Positions 43,938-53,693 of a stretch of 64,000 nucleotides of DNA are shown here, in pieces. This DNA comes from Nocardioides sp. PD653-B2 (GTDB taxonomy: Bacteria > Actinomycetota > Actinomycetes > Propionibacteriales > Nocardioidaceae): assembly GCF_002117935.1 (NCBI RefSeq), contig NZ_BDJE01000025.1:62001-126000 (forward strand). Reading direction: 5' to 3'. Positions within the stretch are counted from its first letter, which is position 1. Every line of letters starts with the position of its first letter. The notes beneath the pieces were generated by a model. It did no database searches. It was given only the letters and a program-made list of their open reading frames with translations, and was not told where the DNA came from. A program made the position numbers and the translations under genes.

Positions 43938-44825
43938 TCACACCGTGACGTAGGGCGCGAGCTGGCCCAGGGTCGCATCGCCGATGCCGTCCACCTCGAG
44001 CAGTTCGTCGACCGCGGTGAAGCCACCGTGCTCGTCGCGCCAGGCGAGGATGGCCTGCGCGGTGACCGGCCCCACCTCGGGCAGCGCCTCCAGCTCGCTC
44101 TGGGAGGCGGTGTTGAGGTTGACCAGCGGTCCGCCCGGCGCACCCGGTGTCGGCACCGCCGAGGCCGCGACGCCGGTCGGCGCCGGCATCCCCACCAGGA
44201 TCTGCTCGCCGTCGATCAGCACGCGGGCCAGGTTCAGCCCGGTGAGGTCCGCACCCGGGCGGGCGCCGCCGGCCGCCTCGATCGCGTCGACGACCCGGTC
44301 GCCGGCATCGAGCACGGCGATGCCCGGATGTCGCACCTTGCCCTCGACGTCGACCGTGACCGACCCGCCGGCGGCGGCCGCGGCAGGAGCCGCCACCGGC
44401 GAGGCGTCGCTGAGGGTCTCCCCCGTGCCCGCGGCCGAGGGGGTGCTGATGGTCGGGGCCTCCAGGCTGTCGGCGTCGCCGCGCAGCACCCACCAGCAGG
44501 TCGCCGCCAGGGCGACCGCGACCAGCACCGCGACCACCGCGACGTGGGCCGGCCCGAGCGCGAACCGGCCCCGCAACGTCTCGGGCACCACACCGGTGAG
44601 CACCCGGCGGGACGCGTGCCGGCCCGGCGTCGGGACCAGCGGCGGGGCAGCCGCGGGGTCGTCGTCGGCGTCGTCGACCACGCGCAGCGGCCGGATCCGG
44701 GTGTGGTGGGAGGACCACTCGTCCGGGTCGGGCTCCGGTCGGGCCGCGGCCAGCTCGGCGCTCAGCAGCGCGAGCCGTCGCGAGACGGCTTCCTGGTGCT
44801 CGGGGCTCGGACGGCGATTCGGCAT
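43938..44825 (-). CDS. comEA: ComEA-like DNA-binding protein
   Basis: A 295-residue protein. A cytoplasmic N-terminus (~1-85) and one transmembrane helix (~93-113) are followed by an SLBB domain (VDVEGKVRHPGIAVL, VDAIEAAGGA) and two helix-hairpin-helix motifs (VNLNTASQSELEALPEVGP; VDELLEVDGIG). It binds incoming DNA outside the membrane and hands it to ComEC. ATG 44825 is 6 bp after a TAGCGT hexamer, so it may be leaderless. First gene of the operon. Confidence 0.95.
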   Translation of the reverse strand: MPNRRPSPEHQEAVSRRLALLSAELAAARPEPDPDEWSSHHTRIRPLRVVDDADDDPAAAPPLVPTPGRHASRRVLTGVVPETLRGRFALGPAHVAVVAVLVAVALAATCWWVLRGDADSLEAPTISTPSAAGTGETLSDASPVAAPAAAAAGGSVTVDVEGKVRHPGIAVLDAGDRVVDAIEAAGGARPGADLTGLNLARVLIDGEQILVGMPAPTGVAASAVPTPGAPGGPLVNLNTASQSELEALPEVGPVTAQAILAWRDEHGGFTAVDELLEVDGIGDATLGQLAPYVTV

Positions 44826-44831
44826 GCGCCG

Positions 44832-44837
44832 ACGCTA
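44832..44837 (-). promoter_or_regulatory. Candidate -10 (TAGCGT) for leaderless comEA
   Basis: TAGCGT lies 6 bp upstream of the comEA ATG with no ribosome binding site between. Confidence 0.5.
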
Positions 44838-44996
44838 GGCAGCGGCGGCTCGCTGCGCAGCCTCGTCTCGGCGTCCTGTGGAGAGGGATGGAGGGAGAAC
44901 CACGGGGGATGGAAAGTGGGCCGACTCCTCGCTACGCCGTGGGGTCGACGGCCGTGGGAGAGCAGGTCCCCGGCAACCGGCTGCCTTCCGGTCGGG

Positions 44997-45014
44997 CTGA
45001 CCGGTCCCGGTCAG
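44997..45014 (-). terminator. Hairpin at the end of degV
   Basis: CTGACCGG and CCGGTCAG form an 8-bp perfect stem with a 2-nt loop, overlapping the degV stop codon. No T-tract is present, so termination is only a possibility. Confidence 0.35.
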
Positions 45015-45865
45015 AGCCGCGGCGCCACGCAGACGGCGATCATGCCGGGCCCGACGTGGGCGCCGAGGACCGCCCCGAGCTCGCCGCACCAGACGTCGCG
45101 GCCTTCGAGGTTGACCTCGAGCCGCTGCGACAGCTTCTCGGTGAGCTGGCCGGCGCGCTCGGGGTTGGCGAGGTGGGCGACGCAGACGTCGGCGGGCGCC
45201 TCCCCCGCGGCCTGGACGGCCAGCTCCTCGAGCCGGCTCAGCGCGCGCGACGACGTCCGCACCCGTTCCAGCGAGGCGACCTTCCCGTCCTCGATCTGGA
45301 GCAGCGGCTTCACCGACAGCGCTCCGCCGAGCAGCGCTGCGGCGGCGCCGATCCGACCCCCGCGACGGAGGTACTCGAGGGTGTCGACGTAGAACAGCGA
45401 CGACGCCCGTGCCGCCCGCTCACGCGCGGCCTCGGCCGCATCATCGGCGGACCCGCCCGCGTGGAGGACGTCGGCGGCCGACAGGGCGGCGTACCCCGTC
45501 GCCACTCCGACCTGGCGGGTGTCGACCGGGATCACCCGGACCGACGCGTCGCGCGCCGCGACCTGCGCGGACTCGAAGGTGCCGCTCATGTCGCCGGACA
45601 GGTGGATCGACACGATCTCGGTGGCGCCGTCGCGCGCCGCCTTCTCGTAGACCTCGAGCAGCGCGGCCGGGCCGGGCCGCGACGTGCTGACCGGCTTCCA
45701 CTCCTTGAGGGCCGCGGCCACCAGGTCGGGCGTGGCCCCGTCGGCGCCCTCGTCGTACACCGTCGCGCCGATCACCACCTGGAGGGGTACGACGACGATC
45801 CCGCGCTCGGCCGCCACCTCCGGAGGGAGGCTGGCGGTCGAGTCGGTGACGATCACGGCCGGCAT
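45011..45865 (-). CDS. DegV family fatty-acid-binding protein
   Basis: A 284-residue DegV/FakB-type protein that binds a fatty acid in its core. Visible signatures are VTDSTASLPPE, VSTSRPGPAALLEVYEK, VSIHLSGDMSGTFESAQ and FYVDTLEYLRRGGRIG. It may present fatty acids to a FakA-like kinase encoded elsewhere. ATG 45865 is 7 bp downstream of a TACCCT hexamer, so the mRNA is probably leaderless. It lies 19 bp after the leuS stop. Confidence 0.9.
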   Translation of the reverse strand: MPAVIVTDSTASLPPEVAAERGIVVVPLQVVIGATVYDEGADGATPDLVAAALKEWKPVSTSRPGPAALLEVYEKAARDGATEIVSIHLSGDMSGTFESAQVAARDASVRVIPVDTRQVGVATGYAALSAADVLHAGGSADDAAEAARERAARASSLFYVDTLEYLRRGGRIGAAAALLGGALSVKPLLQIEDGKVASLERVRTSSRALSRLEELAVQAAGEAPADVCVAHLANPERAGQLTEKLSQRLEVNLEGRDVWCGELGAVLGAHVGPGMIAVCVAPRL

Positions 45866-45872
45866 GACGGCG

Positions 45873-45878
45873 AGGGTA
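45873..45878 (-). promoter_or_regulatory. Candidate -10 (TACCCT) for leaderless degV
   Basis: TACCCT lies 7 bp upstream of the degV ATG, within the short leuS-degV gap. Confidence 0.5.
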
Positions 45879-45884
45879 GCCGGG

Positions 45885-48377
45885 TCACACCACCACGTTG
45901 ACCAGCTTCGGTGCGCGGACGACGACCTTGCGCACCTCGCGACCGTCGATCGCGCGCACCACGTCGGGGTGTGCCATCGCCAGCCGCTCCAGGTCGGCGT
46001 CGCCGATGTCGGGCGCGACGTCCAGCCGGGCCTTGACCTTGCCCTGGATCTGCACGACGGCGACGACCGAGTCCTCGACCAGCAGCGCCGGGTCCACCAC
46101 CGGCCAGCCGGCCCGGGCCACGGTCGGCTCGTGGCCCAGCCGCGACCACATCTCCTCGGCGGTGTACGGCGCCACCAGGGACAGCAGGATCGCGACCGCT
46201 TCCGCCGCCTCGCGCACGGCCGGGTCCGCGGGACCGCAGCCCGAGTCGATGGCCTTGCGGGTGGCGTTCACCAGCTCCATCACGCGCGCGACCATCACGT
46301 TGAACCGGTAGGCCTCGATCAGCTCGGCCGCGTCGTGCACGGTCCGCGCGGTCACCCGGCGCAGCGCGACGTCGCCGCCCTCCGGCGAGGTGCCGGCGGG
46401 CGAGGTCACGTCACCGGACAGCCGCCAGGCGCGCTGCAGGAAGCGCAGCGACCCGGCCGGCGACATGTCGGCCCAGTCGATGTCGTCCTCCGGCGGACCG
46501 GCGAAGACCAGGGTCAGGCGTACGGCGTCCACGCCGAACTCCGCCAGCTGGTCCCCCAGGCTGACGCCGTTGCCCAGCGACTTGCTCATCTTCTTGCCGC
46601 GGTTGATGACGAAGCCCTGGTTCAGCTGGGCGGAGAACGGCTCGCCGACCTCCAGCATCCCCATGTCCCGCAGCACCTTGGTGAAGAAGCGCGCGTACAG
46701 CAGGTGCAGCACGGCGTGCTCGACGCCGCCCACGTAGATGTCGACCGGCATCCAGGCGTTGGCCTTGGCGACGTCGAACGGCCCGTCGGTGTAGTCCGGC
46801 GAGCAGAAGCGCAGGAAGTACCACGACGAGTCGACGAAGGTGTCCATCGTGTCGCTGTCCCGCTTGGCGGGACCGCCGCAGGTCGGGCACGCGACGTTGA
46901 CCCACTCCTCGGCCGCGGCCAGCGGCGAGACGCCCTTCGGCTTCAGGTCCGCGCCGCGCAGCTCCGGCAGCTCCAGCGGCAGCTGGTCGTAGGGGACGGC
47001 GACCTCGCCGTCCTTCTCGCAGTGGATGATCGGGATCGGGACGCCCCAGTAGCGCTGCCGGCTCAGCAGCCAGTCGCGCAGCCGGAAGTTCACCGTGCCC
47101 TCGCCCGCCCGCTGCTGCTCCAGGAAGTCGATGGTGGCGCGCTTGGCCTCGTCGACCGACAGCCCGTTGATGTCCAGGGGGGCGTCGACACCGGGGGCCG
47201 GGGAGTTGATCGCCGGGCCCTCGCCGTGGAACGCCTCGCCGTCGAAGCCCTCGGGCGTCTGGGTCGTACGGACGATCTCCAGGCCCATCGTGGTCGCGAA
47301 CTCCCAGTCGCGCTGGTCGCCGCCCGGCACGCCCATGACCGCACCGGTGCCGTAGTCGGCCAGCACGTAGTCGGTCGCCCACACCGGGATCTGCGTCCCG
47401 GTCACCGGGTTGGTCGCGGTGACGCCCAGGTCGACGCCGGTCTTCGCGCGGTCGGTCGACAACCGCTCGATCTCGGTCTCCTTGCGGATCTCCTCCCGGT
47501 AGGCCTCGAAGGCCGCGCGCTGCTCGTCGGTGACCAGCTCCTCGGCCAGCGGGGAGTCGACCGCCACCACCAGGAACGTCGTGCCGAAGATCGTGTCCGG
47601 CCGCGTGGTGTAGACCGTGATCGGCTCGGCACGGCCCTCCACGGCGAAGTCCACGTGGGCGCCCTCGGAGCGGCCGATCCAGTTGCGCTGCGCCGAGACC
47701 ACCCGCGCCGGCCAGGTGGGCTCCAGGTCGTCCAGGCAGTCCAGCAGCTCCTGGGCGTACTCGGTGATCTTGAAGTACCACTGCGTCAGCTCGCGCTTGG
47801 TCACCTCGTGCCCGCAGCGTTCACAGCGGCCGTCGACGACCTGCTCGTTGGCCAGGACGGTCTGGTCGTTCGGGCACCAGTTGACCGGGCTGTTCTTGCG
47901 GTAGGCCAGCCCGCGCTCGCGGAACTTCAGGAACAGCCACTGCGTCCACCGGTAGTACGCCGGGTCGGAGGTGTGCAGCCGGCGGGTCCAGTCGAAGGAG
48001 ATGCCGTAGCGCCGGAAGGACTCGTACTGCGTCTCGATGTTCGCGTAGGTGTACGTCGCCGGGTGCTCGTTGTTGCGGATCGCGGCGTTCTCGGCGGGCA
48101 GCCCGAAGGAGTCCCAGCCCATCGGGTTCAGGACCTCGAAGCCGCGCTGCCACCAGTAGCGGGCGATCACGTCGTGCAGCGCGGTCACCTCGGCGTGACC
48201 CATGTGCAGGTCGCCGCTCGGGTAGGGGAACATCGTCAGCGCGTACCGCTTCTCCCGCGGGGAGTCGTCGTCGGCGCGGAACGGCTGCAGCTCGTCCCAC
48301 ACGGGCAGCCACTTGTCCTGCACCGCGGCGACGTCGTACGTCGCTGCCTCGGCGGGGTGGGTCTCCTGCTCGCTCAT
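45885..48377 (-). CDS. leuS: Leucyl-tRNA synthetase
   Basis: An 830-residue class I synthetase charging tRNA-Leu. The HIGH motif is [12 protein letters not shown] and KMSKS is [11 protein letters not shown]. The editing domain (CP1) is present with [12 protein letters not shown] and [18 protein letters not shown], and zinc-type cysteines occur in CERCG and CPTCGG. ATG 48377 has GGAGAGAG upstream. A Leu-rich leader peptide and an intrinsic terminator lie between its promoter and the start, indicating leucine-responsive attenuation. Confidence 0.97.
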   Translation of the reverse strand: MSEQETHPAEAATYDVAAVQDKWLPVWDELQPFRADDDSPREKRYALTMFPYPSGDLHMGHAEVTALHDVIARYWWQRGFEVLNPMGWDSFGLPAENAAIRNNEHPATYTYANIETQYESFRRYGISFDWTRRLHTSDPAYYRWTQWLFLKFRERGLAYRKNSPVNWCPNDQTVLANEQVVDGRCERCGHEVTKRELTQWYFKITEYAQELLDCLDDLEPTWPARVVSAQRNWIGRSEGAHVDFAVEGRAEPITVYTTRPDTIFGTTFLVVAVDSPLAEELVTDEQRAAFEAYREEIRKETEIERLSTDRAKTGVDLGVTATNPVTGTQIPVWATDYVLADYGTGAVMGVPGGDQRDWEFATTMGLEIVRTTQTPEGFDGEAFHGEGPAINSPAPGVDAPLDINGLSVDEAKRATIDFLEQQRAGEGTVNFRLRDWLLSRQRYWGVPIPIIHCEKDGEVAVPYDQLPLELPELRGADLKPKGVSPLAAAEEWVNVACPTCGGPAKRDSDTMDTFVDSSWYFLRFCSPDYTDGPFDVAKANAWMPVDIYVGGVEHAVLHLLYARFFTKVLRDMGMLEVGEPFSAQLNQGFVINRGKKMSKSLGNGVSLGDQLAEFGVDAVRLTLVFAGPPEDDIDWADMSPAGSLRFLQRAWRLSGDVTSPAGTSPEGGDVALRRVTARTVHDAAELIEAYRFNVMVARVMELVNATRKAIDSGCGPADPAVREAAEAVAILLSLVAPYTAEEMWSRLGHEPTVARAGWPVVDPALLVEDSVVAVVQIQGKVKARLDVAPDIGDADLERLAMAHPDVVRAIDGREVRKVVVRAPKLVNVVV

Positions 48378-48432
48378 CTGTGTTCTCTCTCCGCGTTCGG
48401 TCGGGATCTCTGCTCGTCCTGGCCCGGGGCAC

Positions 48433-48458
48433 AAAAAAACCCCTCGGGCGTGAGGGGT
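48433..48458 (-). terminator. Intrinsic terminator in the leuS leader (attenuator)
   Basis: On the minus strand, a 6-7-bp stem (48452-48458 with 48439-48445, core CCCCTC/GAGGGG) and 6-nt loop are followed by seven Ts (48439-48433). It lies between the leuS promoter and leuS, with no other minus-strand gene upstream but the leader peptide, so it must attenuate leuS. Confidence 0.88.
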
Positions 48459-48460
48459 GG

Positions 48461-48485
48461 CCGCACTGGAAGGTGATCAGTGCGG
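48461..48485 (-). promoter_or_regulatory. Upstream hairpin of the leuS attenuator
   Basis: CCGCACTG (48485-48478) and CAGTGCGG (48468-48461) form a perfect 8-bp stem on the minus strand. Its 5' arm is inside the leader peptide's last codons, so a ribosome stalled at the Leu codons could mask it. Its 3' arm could then pair with the terminator's 5' arm (GTGCGG with CCTCAC, one mismatch), acting as an antiterminator. Confidence 0.65.
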
Positions 48486-48512
48486 CTGGCTAAGGAGCAG
48501 GTTCCTGCGCAT
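48477..48512 (-). CDS. leuS leader peptide with three consecutive leucine codons
   Basis: An 11-residue reading frame, MRRNLLLSQPH, with adjacent CTG, CTC and CTT codons at positions 5-7, ending at TGA just inside the first leader hairpin. The ATG is 6 bp downstream of a TACTCT -10, so it is probably translated from a leaderless mRNA. Codon content, position and the following terminator match classic ribosome-mediated attenuation as known for leu, ilv and trp genes. Confidence 0.8.
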   Translation of the reverse strand: MRRNLLLSQPH

Positions 48513-48518
48513 GGGCCC

Positions 48519-48524
48519 AGAGTA
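48519..48524 (-). promoter_or_regulatory. -10 (TACTCT) of the leuS leader transcript
   Basis: TACTCT is 6 bp upstream of the leader-peptide ATG. It is back to back with the plus-strand TAGGGT at 48559 serving the SDR gene. Confidence 0.65.
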
Positions 48525-48558
48525 CCCGACCACGACCTCCGCCTGCCCGCTCCGCCTC

Positions 48559-48564
48559 TAGGGT
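48559..48564 (+). promoter_or_regulatory. Candidate -10 (TAGGGT) for the SDR gene
   Basis: TAGGGT lies 7 bp before ATG 48572, which fixes the start there rather than at the in-frame GTG 48563. Confidence 0.6.
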
Positions 48565-48571
48565 GGCGACC

Positions 48572-49333
48572 ATGACTGTCCCCGACATGTTCCGCCTCGA
48601 CGGCAGGGTCGCCGTCGTGACCGGCGCCTCCAGCGGTCTCGGCGTCGCCTTCGCGCAGGGCCTGGCCGAGGCCGGCGCCGACGTCGCCCTGGGCGCCCGG
48701 CGTGCCGACCGGTTGAAGGACACCGCCGCGCTGGTCGAGGCCACCGGCCGCCGAGCGCTCACCGTCGCCACCGACGTGGCCGACCCGGACTCGTGCTCGA
48801 ACCTGGTCGCCCTCGCCCTGGAGGAGTTCGGCCGGGTCGACATCCTGGTCAACAACGCCGGGATCGCGACGGCGATGCCCGCGACCCGCGAGCCGCCCGC
48901 CGACTTCCGCCGGGTCATCGACGTCAACCTCAACGGCTGCTACTGGATGGCGCAGGCCTGCGGACGGGTGATGCAGCCGGGCTCGAGCATCATCAACATC
49001 AGCTCGGTCCTCGGCATCACCACCGCCGGCCTCCCCCAGGCGGCGTACGCCGCGTCGAAGGCCGGCCTGATCGGCCTGACCCGCGACCTGGCGCAGCAGT
49101 GGACCGGCCGCAAGGGGATCCGGGTCAATGCGATCGCGCCCGGGTTCTTCGACTCGGAGATGACCGAGCAGTACCCGCCCGGCTACCTCGAGTCGCAGGC
49201 GCCGCGGATCCCCAGCGGCCGCAAGGGCGACCCCGCCGAGCTGGCCGCGACCGCCGTCTTCCTCGCCTCCGATGCCGCGGGATACATCACCGGCCAGACC
49301 CTGGCCGTCGACGGCGGGCTGACCATCACCTGA
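48572..49333 (+). CDS. Short-chain dehydrogenase/reductase
   Basis: A 253-residue classical SDR. The NAD(P)-binding motif is VVTGASSGLGVAFA, followed by NNAG and the catalytic set IINISS and YAASKAG (Ser, Tyr, Lys). The C-terminal GQTLAVDGGLTIT is typical of FabG-like and alcohol-oxidising members; the substrate is unknown. ATG 48572 was chosen because it is 7 bp after TAGGGT, suggesting a leaderless mRNA. A 77-bp palindromic element follows its stop directly. Confidence 0.9.
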   Translation: MTVPDMFRLDGRVAVVTGASSGLGVAFAQGLAEAGADVALGARRADRLKDTAALVEATGRRALTVATDVADPDSCSNLVALALEEFGRVDILVNNAGIATAMPATREPPADFRRVIDVNLNGCYWMAQACGRVMQPGSSIINISSVLGITTAGLPQAAYAASKAGLIGLTRDLAQQWTGRKGIRVNAIAPGFFDSEMTEQYPPGYLESQAPRIPSGRKGDPAELAATAVFLASDAAGYITGQTLAVDGGLTIT

Positions 49334-49334
49334 C

Positions 49335-49411
49335 GCGCGCGGGTTTCACCGGGCGGCCGCCGGAACCCGCACGACACGCCGAGTGGGTACGGCGTGTCGC
49401 GCGGGTTCCGG
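49335..49411 (+). repeat. 77-bp three-armed palindromic intergenic element, copy B
   Basis: This starts 1 bp after the SDR stop and ends 13 bp before the alkaline phosphatase stop. It aligns without gaps to copy A (13099-13175, minus strand), 65 of 77 identical, in the same orientation relative to the upstream gene. The longer hairpin (49361-49380 with 49391-49410) has one mismatch, and the arms face a convergent gene pair. Confidence 0.8.
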
Positions 49412-49424
49412 CTGCCAGGGCAAG

Positions 49425-51110
49425 CTACTTCTTGACCTTGAAGGTGTCCTTCGCGGTCTTGCCGGAGTCGGCGCCCTGCACCGTGACGGTGTAGGTGCCG
49501 GCCTTCGTGGGCGTGATCGTCGCGACGAGCGTGCCGCCGGAGACGTCGCGCGTCGCGCTCGACTTGCTCGGACCCGTGATCGTGATCGTTGCCCGCCGGT
49601 CGGCGAAGAACTTCGACGCGGTGATGGTCACGGTCCGGCCCGACCTCACCGAGGACGGCGTCGCCTGCACGGTGGCCTTCGAGCTGCTCGGGTTGTCGGA
49701 GAGACCCAGGGCGTTGCGCATCGTGAAGTACAGGTCCGTCTGGTCGGTGAGACCGACGATGTTCGCCGCACCCGGGCCGAAGCCCGCCACCCGGAGCTGG
49801 CTGCCGGTGTGCTGCTGCGAGCCACCCGCCGGAGCCGTGCCGTAGTTGACGGTCATCGGGGCCCCGTCCGCGGTCGTGAGCGTGACGCTCAGGCCGGGGC
49901 TGGTGCTGCCGACCTCGATGATCTGGCTGGAGTGCGCGTGGTCGGCGGTGACGAACACCGAGGTGTCGCGGTGCGTCCTGGCGTACTCCATGGCGACCTG
50001 GACCGCCTCGTCGAGGTCGACCGTCTCACCGATCTGGCCGCACGCGTTGGCGGCGTGGTCCTGCTTGTCGATGCTCGCGCCCTCGACCTGGAGGAAGAAC
50101 CCGTTCGGGTTGTCCAGGAGGTCGATCGCCTTCGTCGTCATGTCCGCGAGCGACGGCAGGGTGTCGGCGTGGTCCGGGTTCGGCGTGCACGTCTCGGCCG
50201 GCAGCTTGGAGCCACCGACGGTGGCCGCCGGGCCGGCGTAGCGCACCGGCATGTTGCCCTCGGAGAAGAGCCCGAGGAGCGGCTTGTCCTGGTCCGCCTC
50301 GGTGACCGCCATCAGGCCGGCCTTGTCACTGACCATCTGGTAGCCGCGCGACGTGGCCTGCTCGGCGAGCGTCTTGCCCGCGTACTCACCCGCGGCCGCG
50401 GTCTCCGCGAAGGTGGCGGCACCGCCACCGAGGGTGACGTCCGGGCGGGTGTCGAGCAGCTGCTCGGTGATCGAGCCGAGGCCGCCGTTCTCCAGGGCTG
50501 CCTCCGGGCAGGTCGCCGACGTCTTGACCGGTCCGTAGCAGGACCGCTGCGAGATGTGCGAGACCATGACGGCGGGAGTGGCGTCCTGGATCTCCGCGGT
50601 CGTGACGTCGCCGGTCTTGAGGCCGTTCTGCTTGGCCAGCTCCAGCAGCGTCTGCTGCGGCTCACCGGCGAGGTCGACCGAGACCGCGTTGTCGTAGGTC
50701 TTGGTGCCGGTCGACCACGCCGAGCCGGTCGCTGCCGAGTCAGGGACGTAGTCGGGGAGCCCGGTCGTCTTGTCGAGGGAGTACGTCGTGTACTGGCCGG
50801 TCAGCGGGAGGGAGTCGATGCCCTTGAAGCGGCCGGCCGCGCCCTCGGCGTAGTCGCGGGCCACCGTGATCTCCGAGTCGCCCATGCCGTCGCCGATGAA
50901 GAGGATGACGTTGCGGGCGTGGCCGCCGACGACCGCGTGGCGCACCGCGCTGGTCCGGTCGCCGTCGTTGCGGGTGGCCCCGCCGTGGTCGGAGAGGTCG
51001 GGGGCTGCGCGGCCGCCGGCGAAGGCGAGACCGGAGGTGGTGGCGATCGCGGCGAGCGCCAGGGTGCCGATCGCCAGCTGACGGTGCGATCGGGAGATTC
51101 GTACGTGCAT
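49425..51110 (-). CDS. Secreted alkaline phosphatase (PhoA family) with C-terminal Ig-like domain
   Basis: A 561-residue extracellular phosphomonoesterase. A Sec-type signal peptide (~1-31, ending AFA) is followed by the PhoA core: [11 protein letters not shown], active-site serine in [18 protein letters not shown] and [10 protein letters not shown] metal ligands. Residues ~480-561 form a bacterial Ig-like repeat ([23 protein letters not shown]). ATG 51110 keeps the basic n-region. The AraC-family gene lies 79 bp upstream on the same strand. Confidence 0.93.
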   Translation of the reverse strand: MHVRISRSHRQLAIGTLALAAIATTSGLAFAGGRAAPDLSDHGGATRNDGDRTSAVRHAVVGGHARNVILFIGDGMGDSEITVARDYAEGAAGRFKGIDSLPLTGQYTTYSLDKTTGLPDYVPDSAATGSAWSTGTKTYDNAVSVDLAGEPQQTLLELAKQNGLKTGDVTTAEIQDATPAVMVSHISQRSCYGPVKTSATCPEAALENGGLGSITEQLLDTRPDVTLGGGAATFAETAAAGEYAGKTLAEQATSRGYQMVSDKAGLMAVTEADQDKPLLGLFSEGNMPVRYAGPAATVGGSKLPAETCTPNPDHADTLPSLADMTTKAIDLLDNPNGFFLQVEGASIDKQDHAANACGQIGETVDLDEAVQVAMEYARTHRDTSVFVTADHAHSSQIIEVGSTSPGLSVTLTTADGAPMTVNYGTAPAGGSQQHTGSQLRVAGFGPGAANIVGLTDQTDLYFTMRNALGLSDNPSSSKATVQATPSSVRSGRTVTITASKFFADRRATITITGPSKSSATRDVSGGTLVATITPTKAGTYTVTVQGADSGKTAKDTFKVKK

Positions 51111-51189
51111 GCTCGAGGAGGTCCTTCCAGTGGGGATCCGGGTCCCGATGACCCGCCCCGAGCCGACCAGTCCCAGGTGAACGTCCGCG

Positions 51190-52167
51190 TCAGTTCCGGC
51201 GACCGTCACGTGGCGTCCGCGCGACCACTCGCGTGCCCGGCGTGGTGCCGGTCCAGCGGTGGAAGGCCACGATGAACGGCGACGCCTCGGCGTACCCGAG
51301 CCGCAGCGCGACGTCCTCGACCGTCAGCCGCCCGGTGCCGAGCAGCTCGACCGCGAGCGACTCGCGCACCTCGTCGAGGAGGCGCTGGTACGTCGTGCCC
51401 TCGTCGGCGAGCCGGCGGCGCAGGGTCCGCTCACTGAGCCCGAGCTCGCGGGCGACGCCGGCCATCGGAGCGCCCGAGCGCAGCTGCTGGGTCACCAGGA
51501 CCCGGACCTCCTGCGAGGTCCCCGAGCGCGCGCGCCGGCGCTCGACGACGTCGCGGCACAGGGCCTCGGCCAGCGCCAGCGTCTGCGGGTTCGACTGCGG
51601 GAGCGGTCGGTCGAGCTCGGCGGCGCCGAGCTCGAGCACGACGGTGTCCGCCGCCCGGCGCCGGGTGGTGGGCACGCCGCCCGGCACCAGCTCGTCGAGC
51701 ACGGTGCGGATCGCCGCCACGTCGCGGTCGAGGAGGAAGGCGCGGACGTCGGGCGGCAGCCCGGAGCCGTCGACGGTGATCCGGACGGTCGCGCCGACGA
51801 TCTCGGCGCGCGGGATCGCGAAGGTGAAGCTCAGGTCGAGGAACCGGAGCGCGACGTCCATCGCGTCGAGCACGGTCCGGCTCGCGAGCAGCGCGTAGCC
51901 GAAGATCCCGAACGTGCTGGCGTGGTAGCGACGGCCCACGGCCGCGCCCACGTCACCGAGGTGGCCCTGCAGGTTGCGGACGACCCGCAGCTCCTGGGTC
52001 GCGGTCACCTCGCGGTCGGGCTCGGTCAGGTCGGCGATGCCGAGGCCGGTCCCGGCCAGCACCGCCTCGGCGTCGACGCCGCGCGACCCGGCGTACGCCA
52101 CGAGCAGCGCCACGCCCGCCACCGCGCGCGGGAACTCCCAGCCGCGCGCGGCCGGCGGAGGGAGCAT
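51190..52167 (-). CDS. AraC-family transcriptional regulator
   Basis: A 325-residue regulator with an arabinose-binding/OruR-type N-terminal domain ([22 protein letters not shown]) and two C-terminal helix-turn-helices ([43 protein letters not shown]). The divergent flavin monooxygenase, 49 bp away, is the likely target. ATG 52167 lies 7 bp after a CATAAT hexamer, so its mRNA may be leaderless. Confidence 0.92.
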   Translation of the reverse strand: MLPPPAARGWEFPRAVAGVALLVAYAGSRGVDAEAVLAGTGLGIADLTEPDREVTATQELRVVRNLQGHLGDVGAAVGRRYHASTFGIFGYALLASRTVLDAMDVALRFLDLSFTFAIPRAEIVGATVRITVDGSGLPPDVRAFLLDRDVAAIRTVLDELVPGGVPTTRRRAADTVVLELGAAELDRPLPQSNPQTLALAEALCRDVVERRRARSGTSQEVRVLVTQQLRSGAPMAGVARELGLSERTLRRRLADEGTTYQRLLDEVRESLAVELLGTGRLTVEDVALRLGYAEASPFIVAFHRWTGTTPGTRVVARTPRDGRRN

Positions 52168-52174
52168 GGCCGGA

Positions 52175-52210
52175 ATTATGGATCATCCTGCCGCGCCCAC
52201 CGCCTACCGT
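52175..52210. promoter_or_regulatory. Divergent promoters for the AraC gene and the monooxygenase
   Basis: Minus-strand CATAAT (52175-52180) lies 7 bp before the AraC ATG. Plus-strand TACCGT (52205-52210) lies 6 bp before the monooxygenase ATG at 52217. Neither start has a ribosome binding site. Confidence 0.55.
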
Positions 52211-52216
52211 GCTGGC

Positions 52217-53680
52217 ATGGGTCCACGCGTCGTCATCATCGGGGCCGGATTCGGCGGCCTCGCCGCCGCCCGCGCCCTGCGCGGGCAGGGCATCGCCGAC
52301 ATCACGGTGCTCGAGCGCGCCGGGGCGGCCGGCGGGGTCTGGCGCGACAACACCTACCCGGGCGCGGCCTGCGACGTCCCGTCCCCGCTCTACTCCTGGT
52401 CGTGGGCGCCGCACCTCGACTGGAGCCGGCGCTACGGCACCCAGCCCGAGATCCTCGACTACCTCCGCGAGACCGCGGACGCCGAGGGTCTGAGCGCGCT
52501 CGTGCGCACCGGCACGGAGGTGACCGCGATCGACTACGACGACGCCGTCGGCAGCTGGCGGGTCGTCACCTCGACCGGCACCCTGAGCGCCGACCTGGTC
52601 GTCTCGGCGGTCGGCCAGCTCTCCCACCCGGTGGTGCCCCCGATCCCGGGGACCTTCGACGGGCCGGTCTTCCACTCGGCGCGGTGGCGCCACGACGTCG
52701 ACCTCAGCGGTCGGCGGGTCGCGGTCGTCGGCACCGGCGCCAGCGCCATCCAGTTCGTGCCCGCGATCGCCGACCGGGTCCGGTCGTTGACGGTCTTCCA
52801 GCGGTCCGCGCCGTACGTCGTTCCCAAGCCGGACCAGGAGTACGCCGAGCGCCACCACCGGCTGTTCCGGCGCTTCCCGTGGATCCAGCGGGGCGAGCGC
52901 CGGGCCTGGTTCCGGCTCACCGAGCTCCTCAACGGAGCCCTCGAGGGCACGTCCCCCGTCAAGCGCCCACTGCTGGCCGCCATCCGGGGCGCGTGGCGGC
53001 TCCAGATGCGGCTCCAGGTCCGCGACCGTGCGCTGCGCCGACGCCTGGTGCCCGACTTCCCGGTCGGCTGCAAGCGGCTGCTCTTCTCCAACGACTGGTA
53101 CCGCACCCTGGACCGCGACCACGTCGACGTCGTCAGCGAGCGCGTCACCGGCATCGAGCCCACCGGCCTACGGACCGCCGACGGCCGCCTGCACGAGGCC
53201 GACGTGCTCATCTGGGGCACCGGCTTCGCCGCCACCGACTTCCTCGCCGGGATCGAGGTCCACGGCGTCGACGGCGTGGCCCTGCGCGACGTCTGGGCCG
53301 ACGGCGCCAGCGCCCACCTGGGCATCACGGTGCCGGGGTTCCCCAACCTGTTCTGCGTCTACGGCCCCAACACCAACCTGGGCGGCAGCTCGATCGTGAA
53401 CATGCTCGAGGCCCAGGCCGGCTGGATCGCCCAGGTCGCCCGCCGGATCGCGGACGGCGACGCACACCGGGTCGCCGTACGACGCGACGTCGCCGAGGCC
53501 TACGACCGCGAGATGCAGGAGCGGCTCTCGTCCAGCGCGTGGGCGGGCTGCGACAGCTGGTACCACGACGGCGCCCGCATCACCACGAACTGGCCGGGCC
53601 GGGTGGTCGAGTACCAGCAGCGCACCGCCATCGTCGACTGGTCCGAGCTCGAGGAGCTCTCCCCCGCGCCCGGTGGCTGA
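52217..53680 (+). CDS. Baeyer-Villiger-type flavin-containing monooxygenase
   Basis: A 487-residue flavoprotein that inserts oxygen next to a ketone or oxidises a heteroatom. FAD site IIGAGFGGLAAAR and NADPH site VVGTGASAIQFVP are present, with the full BVMO fingerprint FDGPVFHSARW (F-x-G-x3-H-x3-W). Length fits type I BVMOs. ATG 52217 is 6 bp after TACCGT. It is divergent from an AraC regulator, suggesting substrate-induced expression. Confidence 0.92.
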   Translation: MGPRVVIIGAGFGGLAAARALRGQGIADITVLERAGAAGGVWRDNTYPGAACDVPSPLYSWSWAPHLDWSRRYGTQPEILDYLRETADAEGLSALVRTGTEVTAIDYDDAVGSWRVVTSTGTLSADLVVSAVGQLSHPVVPPIPGTFDGPVFHSARWRHDVDLSGRRVAVVGTGASAIQFVPAIADRVRSLTVFQRSAPYVVPKPDQEYAERHHRLFRRFPWIQRGERRAWFRLTELLNGALEGTSPVKRPLLAAIRGAWRLQMRLQVRDRALRRRLVPDFPVGCKRLLFSNDWYRTLDRDHVDVVSERVTGIEPTGLRTADGRLHEADVLIWGTGFAATDFLAGIEVHGVDGVALRDVWADGASAHLGITVPGFPNLFCVYGPNTNLGGSSIVNMLEAQAGWIAQVARRIADGDAHRVAVRRDVAEAYDREMQERLSSSAWAGCDSWYHDGARITTNWPGRVVEYQQRTAIVDWSELEELSPAPGG

Positions 53681-53693
53681 GACCGGCGGCGGG

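Noticed and set aside
44941..45014. Possible riboswitch between comEA and degV
   Set aside because: Several small hairpins are present, but no conserved riboswitch core could be recognised, and degV ends there rather than starts.
48378..48512. T-box riboswitch upstream of leuS
   Set aside because: The conserved T-box bulge (GGTGGNACCGCG-like) is missing. The Leu-codon leader and terminator explain the region better.
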